A stretch of DNA of 64,000 nt from Tolypeutes matacus (lineage: Eukaryota; Chordata; Mammalia; Cingulata; Chlamyphoridae). Of the stretch, positions 1 to 11,575 are shown piece after piece. Location of the stretch: contig JAKSZT010005175.1 of NCBI GenBank assembly GCA_026826555.1, forward strand, positions 1,292,902 to 1,356,901, given 5' to 3'. The translations under genes were made by a program, and so were the position numbers. The notes under the pieces are model-generated. The model had not been told where the DNA came from and did no database searches. It worked only from the letters and a program-made list of their open reading frames with translations. The stretch's first letter is position 1. Every line of letters begins with the position of its first letter.

Positions 1-660
1 AATCCATTTTGCTAGTTGTTCAGCTGCAAATCCGATTCTTTGAAGGGCAAGCATATCAGCTCTCTTGGGCCTGTCTTGTGGAGGAAAATGTAAGAATGTA
101 GGAGCAGAGTTCATGATAATCTATTGGAAAACATCTGTCCACTCCTCATAGTCCACCATACTAAAGAAGAGTTTGTTACAAAAAGCAGATGAATAACACC
201 AGGAATTATACATATTTGATATTCTGCACTAGCTTGCCTGCACAAAGAACACTGTTGCTGAGGCTGAAGAGCACTGAGCATAACAGTTATAGAATAGTTT
301 CGAGGTGGTGCTTTTATAAATTTTTGAAATTTGTCACCATTCATTTGGAAGATTGAGCACCTGGATCTCCACCCCATCAGCTGTTTTTCAGCTAAAAGAT
401 TCTCCTTTTTATTCTGTTCTCCTGGGAGCTGGATACACAGGAGCAGTATCTGGAGGAGGAAGGGAAAGCTTCCAGTGGGCAGATGCCACAGCCCCTGCCT
501 CCCCTGCCTAAGGCATTTAGGAGCACACCTGACCTCCTTCGCAGCAGTGCAGTGTCTCTCTTCCACTCCTGGTAACCTTGGGTGTCCAGCTTCTCCCAGT
601 GTCCCACAGTCGCCAATCACACCTGCTGCCAGAAGCTCCCTGGGTGGGCTCTAGCAGGGA
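1..660 (-). pseudogene. TUSC3: Processed pseudogene of TUSC3 (oligosaccharyltransferase subunit), 3' part off the window
   Basis: The parent TUSC3 is an ER-membrane, thioredoxin-like subunit of the N-glycosylation oligosaccharyltransferase (OST3/OST6 family, sister of MAGT1). Read on the minus strand, the sequence gives the signal-peptide region ([10 protein letters not shown]...LLLCIQL), then [16 protein letters not shown]-like and KAPPRNYS segments and QCSLCRQ, where the CxxC redox motif survives (about 241-252). After a frameshift near 200 it continues as [13 protein letters not shown] and, near the left edge, [14 protein letters not shown] residues. Leader and thioredoxin segments that sit in separate exons in the parent are joined with no intron, so this is a retrocopy. 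The parental start codon appears lost, and the GC-richer stretch at about 545-660 may be parental 5'UTR. The match is closer to TUSC3 than to MAGT1 (PTGSFPFLL leader, QPQ.QCS.CRQA). The copy is frameshifted and has no visible promoter, so it is almost certainly non-coding. Confidence 0.88.
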
Positions 661-769
661 TGGCAATGGCATAGCAAGAGATTCATTTGTGACTAAGGGC
701 GCGAAAGAGGAGACTTACAGAGCATCTGATTCAGCAGGAGAGGGAACCTGAAATTCATTTTGCCCATTT

Positions 770-1215
770 TTTAATCAGGTCATTTGTCTTTTTATTGTTG
801 AGTTGTAGAATCTCTTTATATATCATGGATATTAAACCCTTGTCAGATGTGTTATTTCCAAATAATTTCTTCCATTGAGTAGGATGATTTTTTTAACCTC
901 TTCACAAAGTCCTTTAAGTTTCAGAAGTGTTTAATTTTGAGGAGGCCCAATTTATCTATTTTTTTTTTCTTTTTTGGCTAATGCTTTGGGTGTAAAGGTA
1001 AAATTAAAAAAAAAAAACCTACTACAAGGTCTTGTAGATGTTTCCCTACATTATCTTCTAGGAATTTTATGTTGCTGGCTTTTATGTTTAGGTCTTTGAT
1101 CCATTATGAGTTGATCTTGTATGGGAAGTGAGATAAGGGTCCTCTTTCATTCTTTTAGTTATGGATAGACAGTTGTCCCAGCACCATTTGCTGAAGAGAC
1201 TGTTCTGTCCCAGGA
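770..1215 (-). mobile_element. L1 fragment, antisense (ORF2 C-terminal part)
   Basis: The reverse complement carries the familiar late-ORF2 L1 text: CTTCAGCAAATGGTGCTGGG, then a stretch rich in GGATCAAAGACCTAAACATA, then the tail that reads on the plus strand as TTGTTGAGTTGTAGAATCTC and TATTAAACCCTTGTCAGATG. The same L1 interval occurs in sense orientation at about 2,810-3,370. The piece is heavily mutated and has no open frame of interest. Confidence 0.85.
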
Positions 1216-1219
1216 AAGT

Positions 1220-2923
1220 GGGGTAAATCCATAAAACTGACAAACCCTCAGCAAGACTAACAAAGAAAAAGAGAGAGAATGTGTAAATAAATAAACCAGG
1301 AATGAAAGAGTGGACATTATGACTGACTCAACAAAAATAAAAAGAGTAATAAAGGATATTATGTGAAGCCACATGCCAGCAAATTAGACAACATAGCTGA
1401 AATGAACAAATACCTAGAAATGCACAAACTACTTTGTCTTTACAATAAATACAGGAACTCAACAAACCAATCACAAGTAAAGAGATTAGATCTGTCATCA
1501 AAATTCTTCTAACAAAGAAAAGTCCAGGATCAGATGCCTACACAGTTGAAATCTACCAAAAATTTGAGAAGAACTAATACCAATCCTGTTTAAACCCTTC
1601 CAAAAAAATGAAAAGGTGAGAAAACTACCCAACACATTTTATGAAGCCAATATCACACTAATATCAAAGCCAGATAAAGAAGCCACAAGAAAAGAAAATT
1701 ACAGACCAATTTAATGCAGATAGATGCAAAAACTCTAAACAAAATACTTGCAAATCAAATCCAACAGCATAGAAAAACAATTATACATCACAGTCAAGTG
1801 GGTTTTATTCCTAGTATGCAAGGGTGGTTCAACATAAAAAATCAATTATTGTAATAATCCACATTAACAACTCAAAGAACACATGATCAACTCGAGTGAT
1901 GCAGTGAAGGCCTTTTACAAAATCCAGCATCTTTCTTTACCAAAATACTTCTAAAGATAAGTGTAGAAGGAAAGTTCTTCAACATAATAAAGGGCATATA
2001 TGAAAATCCTCATAGTAATTGAGGGAAGGTTGAAAGTTTTCCCTCTAAAATCAGGAAAAAGACAACCATGCCCACTGTTACCATGGTTATTCAACATTGT
2101 CCTAGACATTCTAGCTAGAGAAATTAGACAAGAAAGAAAAAGTCATCCAAATTGGAAAAGAGGAAGTAAAACTCTCCCTATCCACACATGACATGTTTCT
2201 GTATTTAGAAAATAACAAAATATCTACAACAAAGCTATTAGATCTAATAAATGATATCAGCAAAGTGGCAGGATACAAGATCTCTATGCCAAAATCAGTA
2301 GTGTTTCTATACATTAGTAATGAGGAAGCAGAAGATGATATCAAGGAAAAAATTCCATTTACAATAGAAACAAAAAACTCAAATAATTAAGAATTAATTT
2401 AACAGGGAATGTAAAGGATTTGTATCCAGAAAACTACAAAATACTGCTTAAAAGATAAACAAATGGAAGAACATTCTGTGTTCATGAACTGGAAGACTAA
2501 ACAATGTGAAGATGTCAGTACTACCTAAATTGACTTATAGATTCAATGCAGTACTAATCAAAATTCCAACAGCCTACTTTACAGAAATAGAAACATTAAT
2601 TACCAAATTTATTTGTAAGGAAAAGGGGTAATGAATGGCCAAAAACATCCTAAAAAAGAATGAAGTAGGAGCACTCAGGCTTCCTGACATTGATGTGTAA
2701 TATAAAGCTAAAGTGGTCAAAACATAAAGATTGAAAAAGTGATGAATAGAATTGAATTGAGAGTCCAGAAATAGACTCTAGCCTCTATGGTCAAATAATT
2801 TTTGATAAGCCTACCAAGTCCACTGTTCTGGGATAAAGCAGTCTTTTCAACAAATGGTGCTGTGAGAACTGGATATCCATAACAACAACAACAACAACAA
2901 CAACAAAAAAAAAAACAAAAAAC

Positions 2924-2954
<31 letters not shown>

Positions 2955-3800
2955 AAAAAAAAAAGAAAGAGGACTCCTTTCTCACATTCTATACTAGAAT
3001 CAACTCAAAAAGGATCAAAGACCTAACATAAAAGTCAGGACCATAAATCTCATAGAAGCTAACAAAGGAAACCCTCTATGAGAACTTGTATTTGGTGGGA
3101 GTTTCTTAAACCTTACACCCAGAGTAGGAACAACCAAAGATAAAATAGATAAATGGGACCTCCTCAAAATTAAACTCTTCTCCACCTCAAAGGACTTTGT
3201 AAAGAAGGTTAAAAAGCAGCTTACTCAATGGGAGAAAATATTTGTTAAACACACATCTTGACAAGGGTCTAAGATTCATGATATTTAAAGAGATCCTACA
3301 ACTCAACAATAAAAAGATAAATGACTTAATAAATGGGCGAATGACTTGAATAGACATTTTTCCAATGAATAAACACAAATGGTAAAAAATAAATGTTCAA
3401 AATAACTGGCTATTAAGGGAAAAGCAAACCGAAGCTACAATGAGATATCATTTCACACCCACTAGAATGGCCACTATTAAGAAAACAGAAAACTACACTT
3501 GTTGGAGAGGATATGGTGAGATAGGAACACTTATTCACTATTGGTGGGAATGTGGAATTGTACAGCCACTGTGGAAGCCTGTTTGGTGGTTCCTAAAGAA
3601 GTTAGATATAGATCAATCATGTGACCCAGCAATATTGCTACTAATTATATACCCAGAAGATCTGAGTGTAGTGACATGACAGACATCTGCACACAGATGT
3701 TCATAATGACAGTATGTATTCACAATTGCCAAAAATGTAAACAACCCAAGAGTCCATTAACCATCAAATGGATAAACAATCTGTGGTATAAGTACAAATG
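1220..3800 (+). mobile_element. L1 (LINE-1) ORF2 remnant, 5'-truncated
   Basis: The segment begins in the ORF2 linker (ACAAACCCTCAGCAAGACTA), passes through the reverse transcriptase and ends in the C-terminal region. At 2,193-2,390 a short frame reads [16 protein letters not shown] and VAGYKI, the part after the polymerase motif; the FADD box just upstream is destroyed (about 2,175-2,195). At 3,440-3,679 the C-terminal domain reads MRYHFTPTRMA and TLIHYWWEC. The Cys-His knuckle there keeps its first Cys, the His and the last Cys, but the second Cys is now Tyr. An (AAC)n/(AAAAC)n microsatellite at about 2,879-2,965 has expanded inside the element. Multiple stops and indels show an old, dead copy. 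The 3' end decays near 3,790. Confidence 0.92.
2879..2965. repeat. (AAC)n / (AAAAC)n microsatellite inside L1
   Basis: Eight AAC units are followed by an A-run and then repeated AAAAC units and a second A-run. It interrupts the L1 ORF2 text between GGATATCCAT and a CTCCTTTCTCAC-like segment, so it arose within the element. Confidence 0.9.
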
Positions 3801-4300
3801 TACCAAGATATGAAAGGCTAGCTAGCTTACCATTATGAGTTCCTTTAAGGCAGATTCTTTCTTATTTCCTAGCTCTGCCTTTGTCTTCTATTTTTAGGAA
3901 ATGAACTTGCATTTGTCATCATTCCTCAGCACTTAAATCCAATGAGCAAAGCCCTGAGAAATGATCTCATGTTACCTGAACCCACAACTTCTTCTTCCTT
4001 ATTTATTCTGCTATGTTTATTTTTGCTCTCAGATTTGTTTATTGGGAGGGGTATTAGAAGTAGAAATTTACTTAAAAAAAAATTAGTGTTTTCCCAGCTG
4101 GTATTCTTATACTGTGAGTCCACCCTATCAATCCCATGAAAACAAAGAAATCAAAGAGCTAAATCTTAAGTGTGAATTTGAGATCCCATCAAATAATTTC
4201 AGGAACTCAGTCTCTAATCTAATCAAATGTGCAAAGAGAGCTCATATCCATTGGAATAAACCCATTTGATAGCAGTGTGATAGGAGAGCCAATACAAGAT
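3800..4300. other. Unassigned intergenic DNA
   Basis: AT-rich sequence with no recognisable repeat boundary. Two overlapping opposite-strand frames of 65 codons occur near 3,926-4,139, without family resemblance, and look like chance. Confidence 0.5.
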
Positions 4301-4304
4301 GCAC

Positions 4305-4500
4305 CAAAAAACCAGGAACTAAGGCTACGCAGGTGGTAGGATGCCTCTCTCCCACATCAGAGTTTCCCAGGATCAAATCCTGGTAAAGACAGCAGGAGAA
4401 GGATGATAAGAGAGGGCAGGAAATGAACACAAAGAATTGTCCAGCAGATTGACACAAAAACAGCAAAAACCAAAAAACAAACAAACAAACAAACAAAAAA
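4305..4500 (+). mobile_element. tRNA-derived SINE, diverged monomer
   Basis: A tRNA-like head carries a B-box-like GGATCAAATCC near 4,370-4,380, preceded by a CTCCCACAT segment as in the other SINEs of this window. The body contains GACACAAAAACAGC and the copy ends in (AAAC)n. Divergence is higher than in the copies at 28.2, 39.3 and 40.2 kb. No clear target-site duplication was found. Confidence 0.6.
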
Positions 4501-5830
4501 AACAGCGTGAAGGGGAGGTAAAAATGGATAAAAGTAAATCTTAAAAAAAAAAAAAAATCATTCCAGAATTCGATACTCACTGAAAATAATTTTGAAATAT
4601 AAACACAAAATACAGATGTTTTAGGAAAATTAGCAAACACATACACACACATGTAAACAAAGAAATAATTTTTTGCCAGCAGACTTGTCCTTTAAATATT
4701 ATCCAGGCAGGTATATGATATCAGTAGGACACTTGGACTAAAACATAAACATAAATGACACTGAAAATGTAAAAATGAAAATTAAATATGTCATATACTT
4801 GTTTCTAAAAATTATAATTGCTTTAAAAATAATTACTTAAAGCAAAACTAGGTTAATGAATTAGTGGGATTAAACTATTTAGAAAAGTGAAATTTATGAC
4901 AAAAATAACACATTGGGAAAGTAGAATTGAATCTCTACTACTTTATGGTTCTAATGTTATAAATTCTGTTGGATATTATATTAGGTAGACTATGATAAAT
5001 TAAACATCCATGTAACTATTAAAAAATGAAAAGAAAAATTATAAACATAAAGAATTAAAGTAAGAAAATCACCTATATTCACACACAAATATCTAAACAA
5101 CAAGAAAATGCTATAAACAACTTTTAGTTGCCAATTTCTATAATTTAGAGGAAATGAACAATTCCTTAAAATGTTCACCTCAGAAGAAATGGATAACCTG
5201 AATAATCCTATTAACTCTTAGAGAAATCGAATTTTTCCTTAAAATCTTCCTGAATGAAAAGAATTTGGAAATTGTTTTTCAAATGTAAAAATCTCACATT
5301 TGCCTCACACTGCAGTGTGATCAGAGTGCTATGTGAAACCCCTTCACCAATGTAGAAAAGGACATCTATGGAGACAGTAGAGCAACAACATGGAAGAAAC
5401 CTGGGTCCTAGGATTACATCATGGAAAAGAGCCACCCACAAACCCTAGTCAGTGAAAAGTTTGCACTGTTACATTCAAGGATGACACTTTCTGAGCTACC
5501 ATGTTTCTGATGCCCTTCTTATACCAGGGAAGCCTTACCTAGCTAATACAGGTTCTCTGACTCTCTCTATAGTACAATAATATCATCTGATAAACTGTTA
5601 TTTCCTTTCCAGAGCTCTTTCTTTCTGTAAGAAAAGACAATGAAGGCATGTTTGAGAAGATATATCAGCTATCTCCAAAATTACACTGTTTTCTCTTAGC
5701 AAATCTAGAGAAGTCTACCAGCAACATACTCACATCAAAAATTCCTATTTTTAATGCTTTTTAATATAATAATATAATGTATTATATTTTTCAATTCTGA
5801 TAAGCATAGTATACTTTTGTAGAAAAGCAG
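4500..5830. other. Unassigned AT-rich intergenic DNA
   Basis: No recognisable gene or repeat family. Short minus-strand frames (4,242-4,652; 4,990-5,178; 5,211-5,441) have low-complexity, hydrophobic translations and no homology that I recognise. Confidence 0.45.
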
Positions 5831-5834
5831 TCAT

Positions 5835-5985
5835 ATCAGAGAGTAGTGATTAAGGATGTGAGCTCTAAAGTCACACTGTCTGGGTTCTAATTGGAGCTTG
5901 TCCTTTATCATGTTGGCTGACCATGAACAAGCTATGTAACCTCCAGGTCCCAGTTTCATCATCTGCAAAATTCAGTCATTCAAAT
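5835..5985 (+). repeat. MIR SINE (ancient mammalian repeat)
   Basis: The order of MIR landmarks is preserved: GAGTAGTGATTAAGGATGTG, AGTCACACTGTCTGGGTTC, a core with ACCATGAACAAGCTATGTAA, and CCCAGTTTCATCATCTGCAA. It is old and diverged, as expected for a repeat shared by all mammals. Confidence 0.8.
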
Positions 5986-6545
5986 ACATTTTTTTGAGAT
6001 ACTCTTCTGTATCCTGTGGATACAGCTTTGAACATAATTGACAAAATTCCTTCACTCAAAGGCAAAATCAAAATATACAGAATGTTACATGAGATAACTG
6101 CCATGAAAAACCAAAGCAACAATAACAATGCATGGGGCAGGTGAAATTTCACATAGGGTGGTAAGCGATGGTCTTATGAGGAAGAGAATGAGAAAAGATC
6201 CATGTAGTTAACTGGAGGGGAGGGAATTTCAGGAAGAGAGAAAATGGAAAAATTCCAGGTGGCATCAGAACTTATGTGTATATTGAATTGTGAAGTGATC
6301 AGTGTGGCCACACCAACAAGAGCATGACTGACACAATCATAAAGGTTAAATTCATAAATTTAAGAATTAGGGAATGATTGTATTGAATCTGAAGGCTTTT
6401 GCAATATTCTGATTTTTAATCTTCATGTGGTCAGCAATAATTTATAAAGACTGAGATGATAGTTTTGGACAAAGGTGGTAGCAGAGGATGTGTTGAGAAC
6501 ATAGAAAAAATGCCAGGATGAGGTTTAAGTCTTTGATTAAACAAG

Positions 6546-7056
6546 TAGCAGGGTACCTTTTCATTACCTGAGATTAAATTTCAGGTAATGTAAGCAGCTA
6601 CCTGAGAGTTATCTTGTGAAGATAAACTATATTCATTATATACCTAAAGAACTTTGAATATTGTCTGGCATTCAGTAGGGGTTGAGTAAATATAGTCTAT
6701 TTTATACCAATATTATTATAACATCAGTTATTTTCAAACAAAAACTATTGTTCATATTTTATCATGCTCTATTCCAGTCTTATTTTCTTTATCATTATTT
6801 AAGTAGTTCAAATTTTACAATACATAGAATTTTACCATATCACTATGAGCAAAAGAAGCTTGTCTTCAAAATACTTCAGACCACATCTTACATAAAATAT
6901 GATATGCAGTGATATAAATAGGGAAAATTAAGAGACAATGCAAATTATCTAGTGTTTTCACATTACCCAAAGTTTATATTACATTTATTTAATGACATCA
7001 TAAATGTTTTCCAGAATATATTATAAAAGGATAGGGTAGTCTGAATTTAAATAAAT
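6546..7056 (+). repeat. Tandem duplication, copy 1
   Basis: This aligns almost end to end with 7,257-7,763. Shared landmarks include CTACCTGAGAGTTATCTTGT, ACTATTGTTCATATTTT, ACATAGAATTTT, CTTCAGACCACATCTTA, AATATGATATGCA and GATAGGGTAGTC. A MIR 3' end (TGTCTGGCATTCAGTAG, GAGTAAATATAGTC) lies at about 6,555-6,700 and was duplicated with its surroundings. The offset between copies is about 711 bp. The A-starting frame at 6,682-6,912 is not preserved in copy 2, so it is not coding. Confidence 0.85.
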
Positions 7057-7256
7057 CATAGCATTTCCTGAACTTATTACTGTCTGAAAAATTAGAGATT
7101 CTGTTGGCCATCATTGCCAACAAAATCCAACAGCATTCAATTTCCAAATCATAGAAATGTACATTAATGCAAACACAGTTCATAAAAAAAGACTAGATAA
7201 TGTCTACAACTTATAAATGGACTCGATTTCAGGTTTATGACACAGAATAAATTCTA

Positions 7257-7763
7257 AAGTAGCAGGATGGCTTTTTTTCAATTACCTAAGATTAAATTGT
7301 AGATATTGGTAGTACCTACCTGAGAGTTATCTTGTGAAAACAAACTATGTAATTTATATATCTAAAGCCCTTTAAATATTGTCTGGCACCTAGTAGGAGC
7401 TGAGTAAATATAATCTAATTTTTAAATTATTATATACATCAAATATTTACAAACAAAACTATTGTTCATATTTTGTCATGTCTATTCCAGTCTTGATTTC
7501 TTTATCATTATTTGAGTAATTTAATCTTTGTAATACATAGAATTTTGCTATGCCACAATGAACAAAAGGATATTGTCCTAAAAATCTTCAGACCACATCT
7601 TAAATAAAATATGATATGCACTAATATAAATAGGAAAATAGAGGGAATGTGAAAGGTCTACCATTCTCACATTTCACAAAGGTTATATTACAATCAATTA
7701 ATAACATCTTTAATGTTTTTTTTTTGACTATCTTAAGAAGATAGGGTAGTCAGAATTTATTTC
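7257..7763 (+). repeat. Tandem duplication, copy 2
   Basis: Second copy of the segment at 6,546-7,056, starting with the same GTAGCAGG. It includes the duplicated MIR 3' end (TGTCTGGCACCTAGTAGGAG). By eye the copies differ by point changes and small indels, so the duplication is not recent. Similarity may fade on for a few dozen bases beyond 7,763. Confidence 0.85.
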
Positions 7764-7769
7764 AATTTG

Positions 7770-8470
7770 AAGCAGGCCCTAAAATTATTATTTTCTAAAA
7801 TATTTTCTTTTTCTGGTCTTTATTCTGGTCTTGCTCTCATTTATGTATGTCTGTGATTTTGAAAATGTATCCTATTCATTTGTATTCTCAACGGTGGTCC
7901 ACATATCCTCCAATATTTTAGAAAATAAAAGATAAGAATAGACTCAATGCATGTATATGATGAGAGATTAGTAAAAACTTATATTACTAAAACAAATGCT
8001 TAACAAAGACATCTTTAATTGCAAACATAACAAAGAAGGATTACACTAAAAACAGAGCAAAAACAAGGCATAATACAGTAATTTGTATGGACATTATATA
8101 TAAGTTAAAATATTCATATAAATTCAGGATGTAGAAGAAAATAATGTACTTTTTAACTATTTGAATAAATTAATGAACAGTGAGGAACTAGTGAAAAGTC
8201 ATAAACTGTCTACTCTTAAAACAGAGGTTAAACTTTATTTTAATCATTCAAAAATTCCTTTGGACAAAAAGAATATTAAATTCTACAAAGAAAACAATTA
8301 ATATAAATTAAAAGAAGACAAAACACTTGAATTCAAATATATATATATGTATACATATAAAATAAACATTGCTTAAGTTAAAAATAATCAAATCCTCAGA
8401 AAATGAAAAAAATATACATTCTTAAATATACATTGAATAACAGAGAAAACTAAAAGTGAAATTCCAGGTT
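7770..8470. other. Unassigned AT-rich intergenic DNA
   Basis: No gene or repeat recognised apart from a short (AT)n run near 8,340. Confidence 0.5.
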
Positions 8471-8480
8471 ATGCAGATTA

Positions 8481-8953
8481 TTTACTTATTTGTATATTTA
8501 TTTATTTATTTGTTTTATTTCTCTCCACTGCCTCATTGTTTTTTGCACTTGCTATGTCTTTGGGAGGCTGGGGACCTCCAATATGGGAGGGAGGCGCCTA
8601 ATCACTTGAGCCACCTCTGTTCCTTGTTTTGTTGTGTCTCTCATTATGTTTTTCTTCTTGTGTCTCTTTTTGTGTCATCTTGTTGTGTCAGCTTATCATG
8701 CCTGCCCTTTACATCAGCTCGCTGTCTTGCTCATTTTCTTTAGGAGGCACCAGGAGCCTCCACTCCCTGCTTTTTTTGTTGTGTCTCTCATGTTTTACTT
8801 CTTGTGTCTCTTTTTGTGTCATGTTCTTGTGTCAGCTTGCCATGCCTGCCTGTCATGCCAGCTCACTGTCTTCTTTAGGAGGCACTGGGAATTGAACCAC
8901 GTACCTCCCATGTGGTGGCGGGAGCTCAGTCACCTGAGCCACAACTGCTTCCC
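8481..8953 (-). mobile_element. Dimeric tRNA-derived SINE with 11-bp target-site duplication
   Basis: Two tRNA-like heads on the minus strand are separated by a linker of repeated GACACAA / AAGAGACAC motifs. Head 1 (about 8,870-8,953) reads GGGAAGCAGTTGTGGCTCAG with B box GGTTCAATTCC; head 2 (about 8,540-8,625) reads AGAGGTGGCTCAAG. The element ends in an A-rich tail that appears on the plus strand as TTTATTTATTTG. The exact duplication TATGCAGATTA flanks it at 8,470-8,480 and 8,954-8,964, fixing the limits. Plus-strand frames of 88-112 codons here are translations of SINE text and not genes. Confidence 0.9.
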
Positions 8954-8969
8954 TATGCAGATTAATTTT

Positions 8970-9380
8970 TAAAGGAAATTTTAGTAACTTACCTTACTAA
9001 AATGAAGAATTTAACTCAATAATTCATTTCCTTTAAGAAACTTAACAAACTTATGGAAATCATTAGAAAGAAAATGATTTTTTTAAAATTGTGCTAAAAT
9101 TAAACCAAGAAATACGAATTAGTGAAACTTGTTGACATTACAGAATGGTAGAGTTTTCAAATGATTTTGAGGTAGACATTGAATGATATTATTGCATGCA
9201 ATATATTTTTTTAATGTATATGCATGAATTTAGAAAATTTTGAAAATTTTGAGACTTAAAACATTGCAAGAGTTGATTATTTATTTCAATCATGAACCAA
9301 GAAAAGATTCACCTCCCAAATTTAAATGACAAAGGAATTACCAAAGTTTATAGTGATGAGTGGAAACTGAAAGGTTTAAG
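8970..9380. other. Unassigned AT-rich intergenic DNA
   Basis: No gene or repeat recognised. Confidence 0.45.
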
Positions 9381-10063
9381 TTTGTCTATTTCATCTAAGT
9401 TATCCATCTTGTTGGCATGCAATTTTTAAAAGTATCCTCTTATGATAGTCTTTATTTCTGTGGGGTGATATCTCCTTCCTTATTTCTTATTTTATATATT
9501 TGTATCTGCTTTCTTCTTCCTTTGTTAGTCTAGCTAAGGGTTTGCCAATTTTATTAATCTTTTCAAAGAACCAGCTTTTTGTTTTGTTAATTTTCTAGTG
9601 TTTTTTTTTTTTTCTTCAATTTAATTTAGCTCTCCTATAATCTTTTTATTCCCTTCTTTCCACCTCCTTTGGGATTAGTTGGTTGTTCTTTTCCTAATTC
9701 CTCCAAGTGTGCAGTTAGGCCTTTGACCCATCCCTGGGTCTAAGGTGAGCTTCTTGTAGACATAATATAGGTGAGTCATATTTCCTTATCCATTCTGCCA
9801 ATATGTGTATCTTGCTTGGAGAAATTAATCCATTAACATTTTATGTTATTACTCTTAAGACATAACTTATATTAGCCATATTTCTTTGTTTTTATATGTC
9901 ATGTGTTGTTTTTATTTCTATTTTAATATTTTTACTTATTCTTACCAATAATATTAATTCCTACTCTCTCCTCCAACCCTCTCTCTCCTGTTTTTATTTT
10001 CCTTTAAACCAGCAGGATTCCCTTTAGTATATCTTGAAAGTCAGGTTTCTTAATGAGAAACTC

Positions 10064-10372
10064 TTAATTTCTCTTTATCTGTGAATATTTTGAACTCTCC
10101 CCCATTTTTGAATGCCAGCTTTGATGGATAGAGAATTCTTTGCCTATAATGTATATGTTTTCGCATCTCATGTTATCATTCAAATCCCTAAGTCCCTGCT
10201 GGATTTTTTCTTTCTTTTTATCTATCTGTTCTACTATCTGTCTGATTTCAGCTGTTCTGTCTTCTACATTGCTGATTCTTTCCTCTGCTTGTTCAAATCT
10301 GCTGTTATGTGCTTCCAGTATATTTTTGATTTTTTTCATTGTGCCATTCATCACCACCAGATCTGTTATCAA
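10064..10372 (-). pseudogene. L1 ORF1 remnant (coiled-coil region)
   Basis: The translation contains a heptad-rich stretch with SRFEQAEERISNVEDRTAEI followed by QQGLRDLNDNMR and ENIYIIG. This is the end of the L1 ORF1p trimerising coiled coil and the start of its RNA-binding domain. Known role of the family: ORF1p is the nucleic-acid chaperone of the L1 RNP. The frame is open for 102 codons but then jumps into C-terminal ORF1 text (EFSIHQSWHSKMG), so most of the RNA-binding domain is deleted. The paralogous region at 25,940-26,090 reads nearly the same but with stops. Confidence 0.8.
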
Positions 10373-10749
10373 TTTATGTATTTTTACAATTTCTTCAGTA
10401 TATTACTCCTGTGTCTTCTTAATGTCCTTTATCTCTTCCTTCACTTCATTAAGTTGATTCATGATATTTGTTTGGACATCTCTGATTAGTTGTTCCATGT
10501 TCTTCATCTTCTTCTGTTTTTAGTTTGTTCATTAGACAGGGCCAGGTTTTCTTGTTTCTTAGTATGGCTTGTAATTTTTGTTGGTGTCTAGGCATCTGTT
10601 TGTCTTGATGGGCTTACTGGGTTTGTTAACTTCTTTTTGTACTCTAAAGTTTTATTTTGTTGTATTTTTTCTTCTATGTGTGTGGGTCATATTCCTTTTT
10701 GACATTTGCATCCTCTTATTTTATCCTTGAATTTTTCTGTGTTCCCTTG

Positions 10750-11240
10750 GGGAAAAAAAATTAGGACCAGAGAAAAGGAAAGAGATAAGAAGAGAAAAAT
10801 AATAATAGTAATAATAATAAAAAGGCAGATGAGGAACCATACAAGAACTAGTGTAATAAATAAATAATATGAGATAAAATCATAAAAAATACAGAGGAAT
10901 AAGAATTAAAAAGGTGGAATAGAAAAAATGATACAAGAAACAATATAGAGAAAAAATAGAATGAGTTAAAGGGCTAGAAAAATGATTAGAGAGGAAAAGA
11001 AAAAAGAAAAAAAGGGAGAGAGAGGGGAAAAAAAATTTAAAAAATGAATGCCAAACAAGAAGAGGTGTAATGAAAGAAAAACAAGAGAAGACAGAAGGTA
11101 GAAAAATGAAGGAAAGGAAAGAAATAAAGTATGGTGAAAAAATAGGTAAAAGAAAACAAGTAACAAAGAAATGGGAATGAGAACAAACAAGAATCAAAAC
11201 AACAGCAATAATAATAAATAAATAAAAAAAACAGGAAAAA
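10750..11240 (-). repeat. Polypurine tract (plus strand) = L1 5'UTR homopyrimidine-rich segment
   Basis: The plus strand is almost pure A/G with scattered T. The plus-strand L1 at 25,000-25,560 has the matching pyrimidine-rich tract at the same place in its 5'UTR. The opposite-strand frames of about 100 Phe/Leu/Ser-rich codons here are composition artefacts. Confidence 0.75.
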
Positions 11241-11474
11241 CAGCCTTCTTTCTTAGAATCCTAGGGAGCTTCTCATACTGCCAGTGCTCATCAATCAATC
11301 ACCCTACAGCCTGCCTTCTGCAGGTGGTGTACCCGGTTTTAGCAAATAAAATAAAGAAAAAGAAAAAAAGAAAGGATCCGATAAAAATATCAGATCCAAG
11401 AAGACCTAAAACAAGAAAAAATCTATATGTTCCCTGTCATAAGGTACCAGTGGAGTACCTGATAACCTGGTGGA

Positions 11475-11575
11475 TTCGCTTCTCTTAGGATGTACTGAGA
11501 ATCAAACCTGGGACCTTGCATATGCAAGGTAAAAATTTCTCTATTGGGCTACACCAGCACCACAGGTTAAATAGG
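11475..11575 (-). promoter_or_regulatory. tRNA-like module (A and B boxes) within the L1 5'UTR
   Basis: On the minus strand, TAGCCCAATAG fits the Pol III A-box pattern TRGYNNARNNG, and GGTTTGATTCT lies about 40 bases later as a B-box-like site with one mismatch. The homologous position in the L1 at 23.83 kb has TAGCTCAGTGG and AGTTCAATTCC. It could be a SINE insertion captured before these copies were made. Activity is unknown. Confidence 0.6.

Noticed and set aside
770..3370. Antisense L1 piece upstream of a sense L1, resembling a twin-priming 5' inversion
   Set aside because: The inverted piece covers the same ORF2 interval that is also present in the sense part. Twin priming would give non-overlapping, adjacent intervals, so these are separate insertions.
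8629..8972. Overlapping plus-strand frames of 88-112 codons rich in Cys, Leu and Ser
   Set aside because: They are translations of the antisense dimeric SINE and its short-unit linker.
10880..11197. Two long hydrophobic Phe/Leu/Ser frames on the minus strand suggesting membrane proteins
   Set aside because: They arise from the pyrimidine-rich tract of the L1 5'UTR. The same tract at 25.0-25.5 kb gives similar artefacts.
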